Positions 7,587 to 15,125 of a stretch of DNA of 23,544 nt are shown piece by piece; the stretch's first letter is position 1; each line of letters begins with the position of its first letter. A program made the translations under genes and the position numbers. The DNA is from Bacillota bacterium (GTDB lineage: Bacteria > Bacillota > Bacilli > Paenibacillales > Paenibacillaceae): the NCBI GenBank assembly GCA_023418755.1, contig JAEZZE010000088.1:1-23544 (forward strand). The letters run 5' to 3'. Below the pieces are notes generated by a model that made no database searches, was not told the DNA's origin, and saw only the letters and a program-made list of their open reading frames with translations.

Positions 7587-7633
7587 GAGCGTTCGGAATA
7601 GGATAGGCAGAGGACGGAAAGGAGAGGCGATCG

Positions 7634-9421
7634 ATGAAGCTGCATCAACAATTTCTGCTGCTGCATTCCCGGTTCGGGGGCGGGGATTCGGTCTCGACGA
7701 CGCTGGACGAAATCGCCGGGCTGCTCGACTGCACGCCGCGCAACGCCGCCAATATCGTCCGCTCGATGAGCCGGAACGGATGGATAGAGTGGGCGGCTTC
7801 CCGGGGCCGCGGACGTCGTTCGACGCTGGGCTTCCTGGCCCGGGCCGAAGACATCGCGGCGCAGGCGATGCTGCAGGCGATCAACCGCAAGGACGTCGCC
7901 CGCGCGATCGGCCAGATCAAAATCCATCGAAACTACTCCGCGCTGCAGGAGCATCTTCAGGGCCGGCTGCTCTCTTATTTCGGGCATCACGTCGAGACGA
8001 GCAAAGACCGGCAGATCGATACGCTCCGCATTCCGATTCGCCAGCCGCTCCATACGGTCGACCCTCTGTACATGAATCTGTTGGCCGAGTCCTTCGTCGC
8101 CAGCCACGTGTTCGACGGGCTCGTGCGGCGCTCCGATTCGGGGGACGACATCAAGCCGGGCATCGCCCACGCCTGGGATGCGGACGGAACGCGCACGCGC
8201 TGGACGTTCTACCTGCGCAAGGAAGTCCTGTTCCACCATGGGAAGGTGCTGAACGCCGACGACGTCGTGTATACCTTCGAACGGCTGGTCCGGTCTCCGC
8301 GTCGGACGCTGTACAGCTTTATCTATAAGCAGATCAAGTCGGTGCGGGCCCTGAACCCGACGGTCGTGAGATTCGAGCTGGAGGAGCCCAACGAGCTGTT
8401 CCTCCCGTTCCTGTGCACGAGCAGGGCGGCGATCGTCCCGAAGGACTTGAACCAGCTCGGAAGCTACCGCTTCGGCACGGAGCCGGTCGGCACGGGTCCG
8501 TTCAAGGTGACGCAGATGAACGAAACGGTGTGCGTGATGGAGGCGTTCGGACCGTGTTTTCAGGGAAGGGCGCATCTCGACCGGGTGGAAATCGTGCACG
8601 TGCCTTGGGCGGCCGAGGCGATGGCGGGCGAAAGCGGCGGCGCGGGGGAAGAAGGAATTGCGGGAGAAGGCGGCGCGGACCAGGTCTCCCCCTTCCACGT
8701 CATTCCGAACGCCTCCTCCGGCGGCTCCGGCTTGAGCCGGATCCATTCCGAGACGACCGTGCGCAAGTTCGTCACCTGCAACACGCAGAAGGCCGGACCG
8801 TTGACCGATCCGGCGGTTCGCGAGCATTTGTTCGGTTGTTTGAAAAGTGGAAGAACGGGAAGCTCGGGGGATTCTCGGAATGGAGGAAACGGTACGGATT
8901 CGAAAAATCGCGAGAAGCTGCCGCAGATCGCGTCCGGGCAGGTCCCGGTGCGTCTGCGGGTCGCGACGATTTTGCCGTACCGGGACGATGCCGTAGCTCT
9001 AGCCGAAGCGCTCGGCCGGCACGGCTACGAATGCGAGGTGGCGGCCGTCTCGCCGGAAGAGTTCAAAGGCGCGATCCGGCTGGAATCCGATCTGATCCTG
9101 TTCTCGCTGCTGCGCGACCAGGACGCGGAATTGCGGCTCTACGACCTCTATCGGACGATGGCCGAGCACGTCGACGCCCACGCGCGCATCGACATCGAGG
9201 GGCTGCTGTCCCGCGCGCTCAGGGAGCCGGACCCCGAAGTCCGGCACCGCGGCCTGGACAAGATCGAGTCGCTGCTCATCCGGGAGCGCCATCTGCACAT
9301 CCTGTCGGAGAAGCCCTTGCCGACGGCCTACCTCCCCACCGTCCGCGGCGTCACCTTCAACTCCCAAGGCTGGGTCAACCTGCGCACGCTCTGGTTTCCT
9401 CCGGCTATGCCCGAGGAGTAA
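7634..9421 (+). CDS. SgrR-type transcriptional regulator (HTH plus solute-binding domain)
   Basis: A 595-residue cytoplasmic protein without a signal peptide. Residues 1-110 form an SgrR-like DNA-binding domain (LDEIAGLLDCTPRNAANIVRSM, WIEWAASRGRGRRSTL). From about 130 on it resembles family-5 solute-binding proteins (SBP_bac_5: GLVRRSDSGDDIKPGIAHAW, then WTFYLRKEVLFHHGK and NADDVVYTFERL). E. coli SgrR uses this layout to sense phosphosugar stress; Firmicute relatives are mostly uncharacterised, so the ligand is unknown. GGAAAGGAG precedes the ATG. Two low-complexity Gly-rich inserts interrupt the ligand-binding domain at about 330-350 and 404-428. The 3' end overlaps the convergent hydrolase gene by 17 bp. 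Confidence 0.9.
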   Translation: MKLHQQFLLLHSRFGGGDSVSTTLDEIAGLLDCTPRNAANIVRSMSRNGWIEWAASRGRGRRSTLGFLARAEDIAAQAMLQAINRKDVARAIGQIKIHRNYSALQEHLQGRLLSYFGHHVETSKDRQIDTLRIPIRQPLHTVDPLYMNLLAESFVASHVFDGLVRRSDSGDDIKPGIAHAWDADGTRTRWTFYLRKEVLFHHGKVLNADDVVYTFERLVRSPRRTLYSFIYKQIKSVRALNPTVVRFELEEPNELFLPFLCTSRAAIVPKDLNQLGSYRFGTEPVGTGPFKVTQMNETVCVMEAFGPCFQGRAHLDRVEIVHVPWAAEAMAGESGGAGEEGIAGEGGADQVSPFHVIPNASSGGSGLSRIHSETTVRKFVTCNTQKAGPLTDPAVREHLFGCLKSGRTGSSGDSRNGGNGTDSKNREKLPQIASGQVPVRLRVATILPYRDDAVALAEALGRHGYECEVAAVSPEEFKGAIRLESDLILFSLLRDQDAELRLYDLYRTMAEHVDAHARIDIEGLLSRALREPDPEVRHRGLDKIESLLIRERHLHILSEKPLPTAYLPTVRGVTFNSQGWVNLRTLWFPPAMPEE

Positions 9422-10406
9422 GCCGACGGAGTCCGTCCGTCCGCTTCAGCTCCCGCTCGTACAGCTCCGGCCTGCGGTCGTAGAAGGGAGCGACCGCGCC
9501 GCCGGCACGGTTCTCCCGCAGCATCCCGTAGTCCAGGTCGGCGAGCACCGCCGCGTCGGCGTTCGTCTCCCCGGCGGCCAGTACGCCATCCGGCGCAAAC
9601 GGGAAATCGCACGGCGCGAACACGCCAGCCTGGCTATAGCCCGTATCTACCTGCGGACGCTCCTCCGACAGCGTGCCGACGAGTCCGCTCAGCACGACGA
9701 ACAGCTGGTTCTCGACCGCCCGGGCTTGAGCGCAGAAGCGTACCCGATGATACCCGTGCGCGCTTTCCGTATAGGACGGGCACAGGATCGTTTCCGCGCC
9801 CCGAAGCGCCGCGGCTCTCGCCAGCTCCGGGAATTCGATGTCGTAGCAGGTCAGGATCGCCATCCGCCCCCACTGCGTGTCGAATACGTTGAGATCGTCT
9901 CCCGAAGCGAGCGGCCACTGTCTTTGTTCCTCCGGCGTCAGGTGAATTTTGCTCTGCTCTTCGACCCGGCCGTCGGGGAAGAACAGGAACGCGCGGTTCG
10001 CGAAACCCTTGAGATCTTCCCCGGCAGCCCCGTTATCTCCGGCACCCTCGGTATTCCCGGTTTCTCCGGTTCCCCCGGCAAGCCCGACGTCCCCGCCCCC
10101 CTCGGCGCGATCCCTTCTGCACACGTGAGTACCCGCCAGGATCGCGAGACCGTTCTCCCTGCTCAGCTCTCCGAAAAACCGCATGTATTCGTCCGTCTTC
10201 CCGTCCAAATACGCGCAAGCTTCGTCATGCGTCATCGGAGGCAGCAGACTCAGCAAGTGCGCGGTCGTATATTCGGGGAACACGATCATCCCCGCTCCTT
10301 GCGCGGCCGCTTCCCGGGCTTTGTCCGCAATGCGGGACCAGAATTGCTCTTCGGACGAGAGATCCGCCAACCCGTATTGGGTCGCGGCAATGATCAACTT
10401 ATTCAT
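9405..10406 (-). CDS. Carbon-nitrogen hydrolase (nitrilase superfamily)
   Basis: A 333-residue protein with the full nitrilase-superfamily triad: Glu45 in MIVFPEYTT, Lys153 in QSKIHLTPEE, and Cys187 in MAILTCYDIEFPE. Such enzymes cleave amides, nitriles or carbamoyl groups by a covalent thioester. The substrate is not evident. Residues 102-130 are a Gly/Thr/Asp-rich low-complexity insert between the first two catalytic strands, which the family does not need. The start at 10406 has AAAGGAG five bases upstream. It converges with the SgrR-like gene (17-bp overlap). A candidate -10 (TACAAT, minus strand, 10467-10472) lies at the edge of a 26-bp tandem repeat array. Confidence 0.9.
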   Translation of the reverse strand: MNKLIIAATQYGLADLSSEEQFWSRIADKAREAAAQGAGMIVFPEYTTAHLLSLLPPMTHDEACAYLDGKTDEYMRFFGELSRENGLAILAGTHVCRRDRAEGGGDVGLAGGTGETGNTEGAGDNGAAGEDLKGFANRAFLFFPDGRVEEQSKIHLTPEEQRQWPLASGDDLNVFDTQWGRMAILTCYDIEFPELARAAALRGAETILCPSYTESAHGYHRVRFCAQARAVENQLFVVLSGLVGTLSEERPQVDTGYSQAGVFAPCDFPFAPDGVLAAGETNADAAVLADLDYGMLRENRAGGAVAPFYDRRPELYERELKRTDGLRRLTPRA

Positions 10407-10476
10407 AGACTCTCCTTTGCGTTGCAAACGAATTTACTCGGCTTGCCTGGAAGCCTGATAGGCTCTATTGTACCAC

Positions 10477-10582
10477 GACTCCTTGTATCCTCCATGGCAT
10501 CCGACTCCCGCTATCCTCCATGGCACGCGACTCCCGCTATCCCCCATGGCACGCGACTCCCGCTATCCTCCATTACATCCCG
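10477..10582. repeat. Four tandem copies of a 26-bp repeat
   Basis: Units begin with GACTCC at 10477, 10503, 10529 and 10555 (period 26 bp; a further GACT at 10582 is one base out of phase). The unit is GACTCCCGCTATCC followed by TCCATGGCACGC, with a central CCATGG palindrome lost in the last copy. A 26-bp period does not keep a reading frame. The array lies between the hydrolase gene and the RacA-like gene, just upstream of the likely hydrolase promoter. Confidence 0.9.
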
Positions 10583-10722
10583 ACTTCGTTCGCCGCATCG
10601 CCCCGCCCTCCGCGATTTTGCACTTTGTTTGGCGAATGGCCACTACCTTTGTCGCAGGCGCAGGGGGAAGGAAACGAATCTCGAATAGGGTAAAAAAGAA
10701 TGCCGCGATTGGAGTGATCGAG

Positions 10723-11253
10723 ATGCGCAACCTGAAAACAAGAGAAGCCTCGGAACGGCTCGGCGTCAGCCAGACGACCGTCAAGCGCTGGGCGTCCCAT
10801 TATCCTTCTTCCTTCCGCAAGGACCCTCTGGGGCACTACGTGTTCTCCCAGCGCGAGTTCGGCCTGCTTCAGTCGATCAAAGCCGGAATCGAACAAGGGC
10901 ATACGTTGGAGCAGATCGCCCTGCCCCCCGCGGAGACCCCGGCATCGCCCGCTGTCTATCCCTCCGAAGAGGCCGCGGAGAAGCGGCGCGAGCTGCAGCT
11001 GCGCCTTTCCGAAATCGAGCGCTCCCTCGACCAGAAGGCCGACGAGGTCGTCTCCGCGCAGGTGCGCCAACACCGCGCCGAATTGGACGAGCTGCGCCGC
11101 GTCGTCGCCCAACTGGCCGCCGCCGTCGAGACGCTGGAAAGCCGTGCCGCGGCGATGGTCGAGACGGCGAGGAACGAGGAGCTTCGCCTTCCGAACGTCC
11201 AGCCGGTCGTCTTGCCCGAGCGCAAGAAAAAGCTGTTCCGCACCTTCTTCTAG
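10723..11253 (+). CDS. racA: RacA-like protein (MerR-type HTH plus coiled coil)
   Basis: A 176-residue protein. Residues 1-60 are a MerR-like helix-turn-helix (REASERLGVSQTTVKRWASHY, then GHYVFSQREFGLLQSIKAGI). Residues about 82-155 are a charged coiled coil (EKRRELQLRLSEIERSLDQK), and the tail is basic (ERKKKLFRTFF). The layout and length match RacA, which in B. subtilis coats origin-proximal DNA and anchors it to the cell pole through DivIVA at sporulation. A generic MerR-like coiled-coil protein is the alternative. The ATG at 10723 is chosen because GGAG is eight bases upstream; the longer open frame back to 10468 runs through the 26-bp repeats and is not credible. Confidence 0.65.
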   Translation: MRNLKTREASERLGVSQTTVKRWASHYPSSFRKDPLGHYVFSQREFGLLQSIKAGIEQGHTLEQIALPPAETPASPAVYPSEEAAEKRRELQLRLSEIERSLDQKADEVVSAQVRQHRAELDELRRVVAQLAAAVETLESRAAAMVETARNEELRLPNVQPVVLPERKKKLFRTFF

Positions 11254-11349
11254 ACGAAAACCCGAGAGATGGAGCCACCGACAAAAAGTTTTAAATTCCT
11301 TGTCGAAATCCTATAACTTTTTTCCCGTTCTTACGTCTAATTAGATAAC

Positions 11350-11434
11350 CAAAGAGAACGGACAGCGAAATCGGTCCGCGCGGTCGGGGATGGGGATCTC
11401 AGCCGCGCGGATTCTCCCCAAGCGCCTCTCTTTT
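11350..11434 (+). other. Potentially structured leader upstream of the deacetylase gene
   Basis: Nested complementary arms: AAAGAGA (11350-11356) with TCTCTTT (11428-11434), and TCCGCGCGG (11375-11383) with CCGCGCGGA (11403-11411). The region ends about 20 bases before the GGAGG of the deacetylase gene. It matches no riboswitch class I recognise. The rest of the 11254-11468 gap is AT-rich with no convincing gene or terminator. Confidence 0.3.
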
Positions 11435-11468
11435 CTGGTTGGGAAGAGGATACGTGGAGGATAAGGGT

Positions 11469-12380
11469 ATGCGGGGAAATAGGAAACGATTCTGGCGAGC
11501 CGGGCTTGGCGCGCTTTGTATGGTAGTGCTGTCGGCGGCCCTGGCCGGGTGCTCCCTGATCCGGGAGTGGCAGGTTGTCGGCATGACGGGAGGCGGTACC
11601 GCCGATGCGGCGGCCGGCTTCCCCGTCGAAGAATCCGGCGGGGAGACGGCGGTGCTCGCCGACTCCGGTCCGGGAGCGGCTCGGCCGGAAGCGGAGACGG
11701 CCGAACTGTCTCCGAAGCAGGGAGGCAAGCCTCTTCCTTCGCCCGATAAGCCGAAGGAGGACGTCAAGCCGCGTCCTCGCGTCGCCTTGACGTTCGACGA
11801 CGGTCCGGACAACAAGTACACGGAGCAAATCCTCGACGTTCTGAAGGAGTACGACGCCAAAGCGACCTTCTTCCTCGTCGGCACCCAGGTCAAGAAGTAT
11901 CCGGACATGGCCAAGCGCATCGTCGAGGAAGGCCACGCCGTCGGCAATCACTCCTGGTCTCACGGCGATCTGACGAAGCTGTCGGCCACGCAGAGAGCCG
12001 AGCAGATCGACAAGGCCCAGCAAATCATCGAGCAAGCGACCGGCGTGTCCCCGCGCTTGATGCGGGCCCCTTACGGCGCGCTGTCCAAGGACGTGCTGGC
12101 GACGATCCACGAAGACCGCATGAAGCATGTCGCCTGGACCGTGGATACGAGGGACTGGGCGGGCAGCTCCGTCGAGGACATGTACAAGAACGTCATGGCC
12201 AATACCCGCGACGGCGGAATTATTCTGATGCACTCCTTCGGCGGGCGCAAGAACGCGCTCGAGCATACGGTCAAGCTGCTGCCGAAGATTATCGAAGACC
12301 TGAGGGCCAAAGGCTACGAACTCGTCACCGTGGAAGAGATGATCGATTCCGGCGAATACAAAGCCTCGGCGATTAAATAA
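11469..12380 (+). CDS. Polysaccharide deacetylase lipoprotein (NodB/CE4 family)
   Basis: A 303-residue exported enzyme. The signal peptide ends in the lipobox LAGC with Cys28, predicting a lipid anchor on the outer face of the membrane. A linker rich in Gly, Pro and Glu (about 30-100) leads to a NodB domain with the CE4 motifs in order: TFDDGPD (about 107), HSWSH (about 160, metal-binding His pair), RAPYG, DTRDW, and ILMHS near the end. These indicate metal-dependent removal of acetyl groups from peptidoglycan or another amino-sugar polymer; the exact substrate is open. The ATG at 11469 has GGAGG eight bases upstream. It is followed by two abutting hairpins. Confidence 0.93.
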   Translation: MRGNRKRFWRAGLGALCMVVLSAALAGCSLIREWQVVGMTGGGTADAAAGFPVEESGGETAVLADSGPGAARPEAETAELSPKQGGKPLPSPDKPKEDVKPRPRVALTFDDGPDNKYTEQILDVLKEYDAKATFFLVGTQVKKYPDMAKRIVEEGHAVGNHSWSHGDLTKLSATQRAEQIDKAQQIIEQATGVSPRLMRAPYGALSKDVLATIHEDRMKHVAWTVDTRDWAGSSVEDMYKNVMANTRDGGIILMHSFGGRKNALEHTVKLLPKIIEDLRAKGYELVTVEEMIDSGEYKASAIK

Positions 12381-12389
12381 GAAGCGCGG

Positions 12390-12469
12390 GAAGCCGCTCC
12401 CAAGGTCGATTCCGACCGATTCGGAGCGGCTTCCGCTTAGGCCGTCGTTTACCCAACGACGGCCTAAGC
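12390..12469. terminator. Two abutting perfect hairpins between convergent genes
   Basis: The first stem pairs GGAAGCCGCTCC (12390-12401) with its exact complement (12423-12434), and its loop contains a smaller GGTCG/CGACC stem. The second starts on the next base: a 15-bp perfect stem (12435-12449 with 12455-12469) closing a TACCC loop. They sit between the deacetylase stop and the convergent methyltransferase stop, as expected for a bidirectional terminator. T-runs are poor on both strands, so intrinsic termination is likely but not certain. Confidence 0.6.
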
Positions 12470-12472
12470 CGT

Positions 12473-13054
12473 TTATGCTTGTCGGTACACATATACCCGC
12501 GTCCGGTAGAGGTCGCCGCACGCGACGATTCGCTCCGGCTCCCAGCCCGGGATCGCGAAGCAGACGCTGACGACCCGGGCGCCGGGGCCGAGCTGCTCCG
12601 CCAGCAGCGGGGCGAGGCGTCTCATCGCGCCCGGGTACAAATAGCAGACGACGGCCCGCGCTTCCCGGTAGGAGACGCCGTAGATATCTCCCTTGCGGAA
12701 CGATACCGAAGATTCTGCGCCCGGGTCCGGTTTTCGCCGTCTCCCGAAAGCCAGCCAAGCCGCGAGCTTGGACACGGCCAGCGGAAGCGGCGAATTCTCC
12801 ACGCCTTCTATCCTCCAGCCTCCGCAGCGCTTTCCGAGATGGATGCCGAGCGTCCCCCATCCCGAGCCCGCTTCCACGAGCAGCCCTTTGTTTGCCAAGC
12901 GATCGATCTCGCCGGCTACCGCCTTCCGCACTCGGGCGGAAGACGGCATCGGCGAGATGCCGTTCCGCCAACTCGTCCATACGATGGAACACGCGGCCAG
13001 GAGAGCTCCTGCCGCCACGGCAAGCGAGACCGCTCCGTTAACGCTTATTTCCAT
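12473..13054 (-). CDS. Membrane-anchored SAM methyltransferase, FAM173-like
   Basis: A 193-residue protein with an N-terminal membrane segment (about 7-27), a short ISPMPSS turn, then a class I methyltransferase domain with the SAM motif LLVEAGSGWGTLG (58-70). The end, ARVVSVCFAIPGWEPERI, closely resembles the post-motif of the FAM173 protein-lysine methyltransferases (ATPSCKMT/ANTKMT), which also carry one N-terminal membrane anchor. Those act on an ATP-synthase c-subunit or carrier lysine in mitochondria. The bacterial substrate is unknown, and lysine methylation here is an inference from resemblance. AAGGAGG lies four bases before the ATG. It is a single gene, convergent with the deacetylase gene. 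Confidence 0.8.
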   Translation of the reverse strand: MEISVNGAVSLAVAAGALLAACSIVWTSWRNGISPMPSSARVRKAVAGEIDRLANKGLLVEAGSGWGTLGIHLGKRCGGWRIEGVENSPLPLAVSKLAAWLAFGRRRKPDPGAESSVSFRKGDIYGVSYREARAVVCYLYPGAMRRLAPLLAEQLGPGARVVSVCFAIPGWEPERIVACGDLYRTRVYVYRQA

Positions 13055-13144
13055 ATAGCCTCCTTGCGCTCTTCCGTCCGTCGATAACGTTACCTTACAC
13101 GCCTTCGCGGTTTTGCGCAAGGAAGCGAAGCGGGCGCGGCCCTT

Positions 13145-13870
13145 CTACCAGGCGATTCTTCCCCGTTCGTCGAAGAAGCCGCCCGACGGCTCGTCGTCCG
13201 GAAGCGTCGCCAGCCTGACCGCGACCCGGGCGCCTTCGGCGGGAGAGCGCATTCCGGCGTAATGGGTCATATTCGTCGCGCAGTAGCCCGGGTCCGCCGA
13301 ATTGACTTTGATCTTCGTATCGCTCAGCTCGTTCGCGAAAAACACCGTAAGCGCGTTAACGGCCGTCTTCGAGGAGTTGTAGCCCAGCACGAGGAACGAG
13401 GCCAGCTCGAAGTCCGGATCGCCGTTCAGGCTCAGCGAGCCCAGCGAGCTGGACATGTTCACGATTCTCCCCGACTCGGATTCGCGAAGCAAGGGGATCA
13501 TTGCCTTGGTGACCCGGAATACGCCGAAGACGTTCGTCTCGTACACTTCTTTAAGCCCGTTCACGTCCGCTTCGCTCGGCAATCCCTCGGCGAGGAAGAT
13601 ACCGGCATTGTTGACCAGAATGTCTAATTTCCCGAACTTGGACGCTATGAACTCCCTGGCGCGGTCAACCGTTTCCTGAACGGTTACGTCAAGTTCGACG
13701 ACATGCGCCTCGATTCCCTCGGACATGAGCTTGTCCGCCGCTTGTCCGCCCTTGTCCCCGTTCCTGACACCCAGGACGATCGTAATTCCCCGTTCCCCCA
13801 GCTGCCGGCATATCTCGAACCCGATGCCTTGATTGGCGCCTGTAACGAGCGCGACCTTATCTTTGCCCAT
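13145..13870 (-). CDS. Short-chain dehydrogenase/reductase
   Basis: A classical SDR of 241 residues: NAD(P)-binding TGANQGIG (10-17), NNAG (87-90), active-site Ser in NMSSS (about 140), and the YxxxK pair Tyr164/Lys168. The region ATNMTHYAG after the catalytic motif resembles carbonyl-reductase-like SDRs. It oxidises or reduces an alcohol/carbonyl with NADP(H) or NAD(H); the substrate is unknown. The ATG at 13870 is preferred, with AGGGTGG eleven bases upstream; an in-frame GTG at 13885 adds five residues but has a poorly placed site. It is transcribed away from the MerR operon. Confidence 0.93.
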   Translation of the reverse strand: MGKDKVALVTGANQGIGFEICRQLGERGITIVLGVRNGDKGGQAADKLMSEGIEAHVVELDVTVQETVDRAREFIASKFGKLDILVNNAGIFLAEGLPSEADVNGLKEVYETNVFGVFRVTKAMIPLLRESESGRIVNMSSSLGSLSLNGDPDFELASFLVLGYNSSKTAVNALTVFFANELSDTKIKVNSADPGYCATNMTHYAGMRSPAEGARVAVRLATLPDDEPSGGFFDERGRIAW

Positions 13871-14075
13871 TGTTTCGCATCCCACCCTGCTCTGAAATCA
13901 GACTCGCCTCCTCATTATATTTTTAGTTTTGTAAGGTTTATAGTGATTACGGTCATGGCTTCGGTCATATAAAAAATGACAATCGCGCCATGCATCGCGC
14001 GCGTTGGGGCTCCCGCGAACGCCGGCTTCGCGCCCCGTCCGGAACGTTCTTAAAGCTCCGCCGAAGGATTTCCTC

Positions 14076-14106
14076 TTTACTTTGACGTTGGGACAACGTT
14101 TAGAAT
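14076..14106 (+). promoter_or_regulatory. MerR-type promoter/operator of the regulator-methyltransferase operon
   Basis: TTTACT (14076-14081) and TAGAAT (14101-14106) are separated by 19 bases, the long spacer typical of MerR-controlled promoters. The spacer holds the dyad ACGTTG-GGA-CAACGT (14085-14099). The start codon follows 24 bases after the -10. Autoregulation by the MerR domain encoded just downstream is the natural reading. The -35 is weak, as expected for an activator-dependent promoter. Confidence 0.65.
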
Positions 14107-14130
14107 AGAAGCCGAAGGGAGGGAATCGGC

Positions 14131-15123
14131 GTGAACATTAAAGAAGCGGCGGATAGGCTGGGCATCACGCCGCGGGCCATTCGCTTTTACGAGAAAAAGG
14201 GACTGCTGTCGCCCGCCAAGCAGGAATCCAACCGTTACCGCACGTTCTCGGACCCGGATATATGGCGGCTGCAGACGATCGTGTCGCTGCGCGAAGCCGG
14301 CATGACCTTATCCGATATCAAGCAGGCGCTCGAGAAATGGGAAGTCAACGGCATGGAGGAGCTCCAATATTATCTGGAGCTTCAAAGGTCGATCCTGATG
14401 TCCGAGTGGCTGCAGCTTAGGCAAATCCTGGAGACCGCGGACCGCATGATCGAGCTGCTGAAGGACGAGCGCGCGCTGCCGCTCGAGCACATTTTCGGCC
14501 TGGCCAGCGCCTCGAAACGGCTCAGGGAACAGCGGGACAATTGGAAGGACCGTTGGGACTTCAACAAGTTGGCGCCGACCCACGACGAGCGGGTAGCCGC
14601 CAGCGCGGGGAATTACGCGGATTACGGGGAGGCGCTGGAACGAATCGCCGGCCTGATCGCCCCCATGAAGGGCGAACGGGGACTCGACATCGGAACGGGA
14701 ACGGGCAATCTGGCGGGGAAGTTACTGGAGCGGGGATGCGAGATGTCCGGCGTCGATCAGTCCCGGGAGATGCTCCGGCTGTGCCAGGCGAAGCATCCGG
14801 GCATGGAGACGAGACTCGGCAATTTTCTTGCGCTCCCCTACCTTGGAGAGCACTTCGACTTCGTCGTCTCCAGCTTCGCCTTCCATCATCTGGCCGGAGA
14901 CCAGCAGAGGCTCGCGCTGGAGGAGATGGACCGGGTTCTGAAGCCGGCGGGACGCATCGCCATCGCCGACCTGATGAATCCCGAGGGGGGCGGAGAGGCT
15001 TCCTCCGGATATCCTTCCGTTCGGAGCTTGGCCCGTTTGTTCTCGGAACGCGGATACACCGCCGAGGTTCGCCGTCTGAACGAGCGCCTGCACATCCTAT
15101 ACGCCCGCAAGGAGGAAATTTAG
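14131..15123 (+). CDS. MerR transcriptional regulator fused to a SAM methyltransferase
   Basis: A 330-residue two-domain protein. Residues 1-70 are a MerR helix-turn-helix (NIKEAADRLGITPRAIRFYE, then SNRYRTFSDPDIWRLQTI). A helical linker follows (about 75-130), where MerR proteins dimerise. Residues about 165-300 form a class I methyltransferase: GLDIGTGTGNLAGKLLE at about 184, SGVDQSREML, DFVVSSFAFHHLAGDQQRLA, and VLKPAGRIAIADLM. The second half resembles B. subtilis YrrT. The methyltransferase domain may sense SAM or a methyl acceptor, or may be catalytic; sequence does not decide. GTG start with GGGAGGG upstream. Two bases separate it from the next methyltransferase gene. Confidence 0.9.
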   Translation: MNIKEAADRLGITPRAIRFYEKKGLLSPAKQESNRYRTFSDPDIWRLQTIVSLREAGMTLSDIKQALEKWEVNGMEELQYYLELQRSILMSEWLQLRQILETADRMIELLKDERALPLEHIFGLASASKRLREQRDNWKDRWDFNKLAPTHDERVAASAGNYADYGEALERIAGLIAPMKGERGLDIGTGTGNLAGKLLERGCEMSGVDQSREMLRLCQAKHPGMETRLGNFLALPYLGEHFDFVVSSFAFHHLAGDQQRLALEEMDRVLKPAGRIAIADLMNPEGGGEASSGYPSVRSLARLFSERGYTAEVRRLNERLHILYARKEEI

Positions 15124-15125
15124 CT

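Noticed and set aside
7577..8827. 416-codon minus-strand open frame opposite the SgrR-like gene
   Set aside because: Composition is that of an antisense shadow and the plus-strand protein has clear domains. The frame also covers the intergenic inverted repeats.
9726..10688. Plus-strand frame with a collagen-like Gly-X-Y stretch
   Set aside because: It is antisense to the conserved nitrilase gene; the Gly-X-Y look is the complement of the low-complexity insert in that gene.
11337..12992. 551-codon minus-strand open frame across the deacetylase gene
   Set aside because: It spans two well-supported genes in other frames plus the twin hairpins, and shows no recognisable domain.
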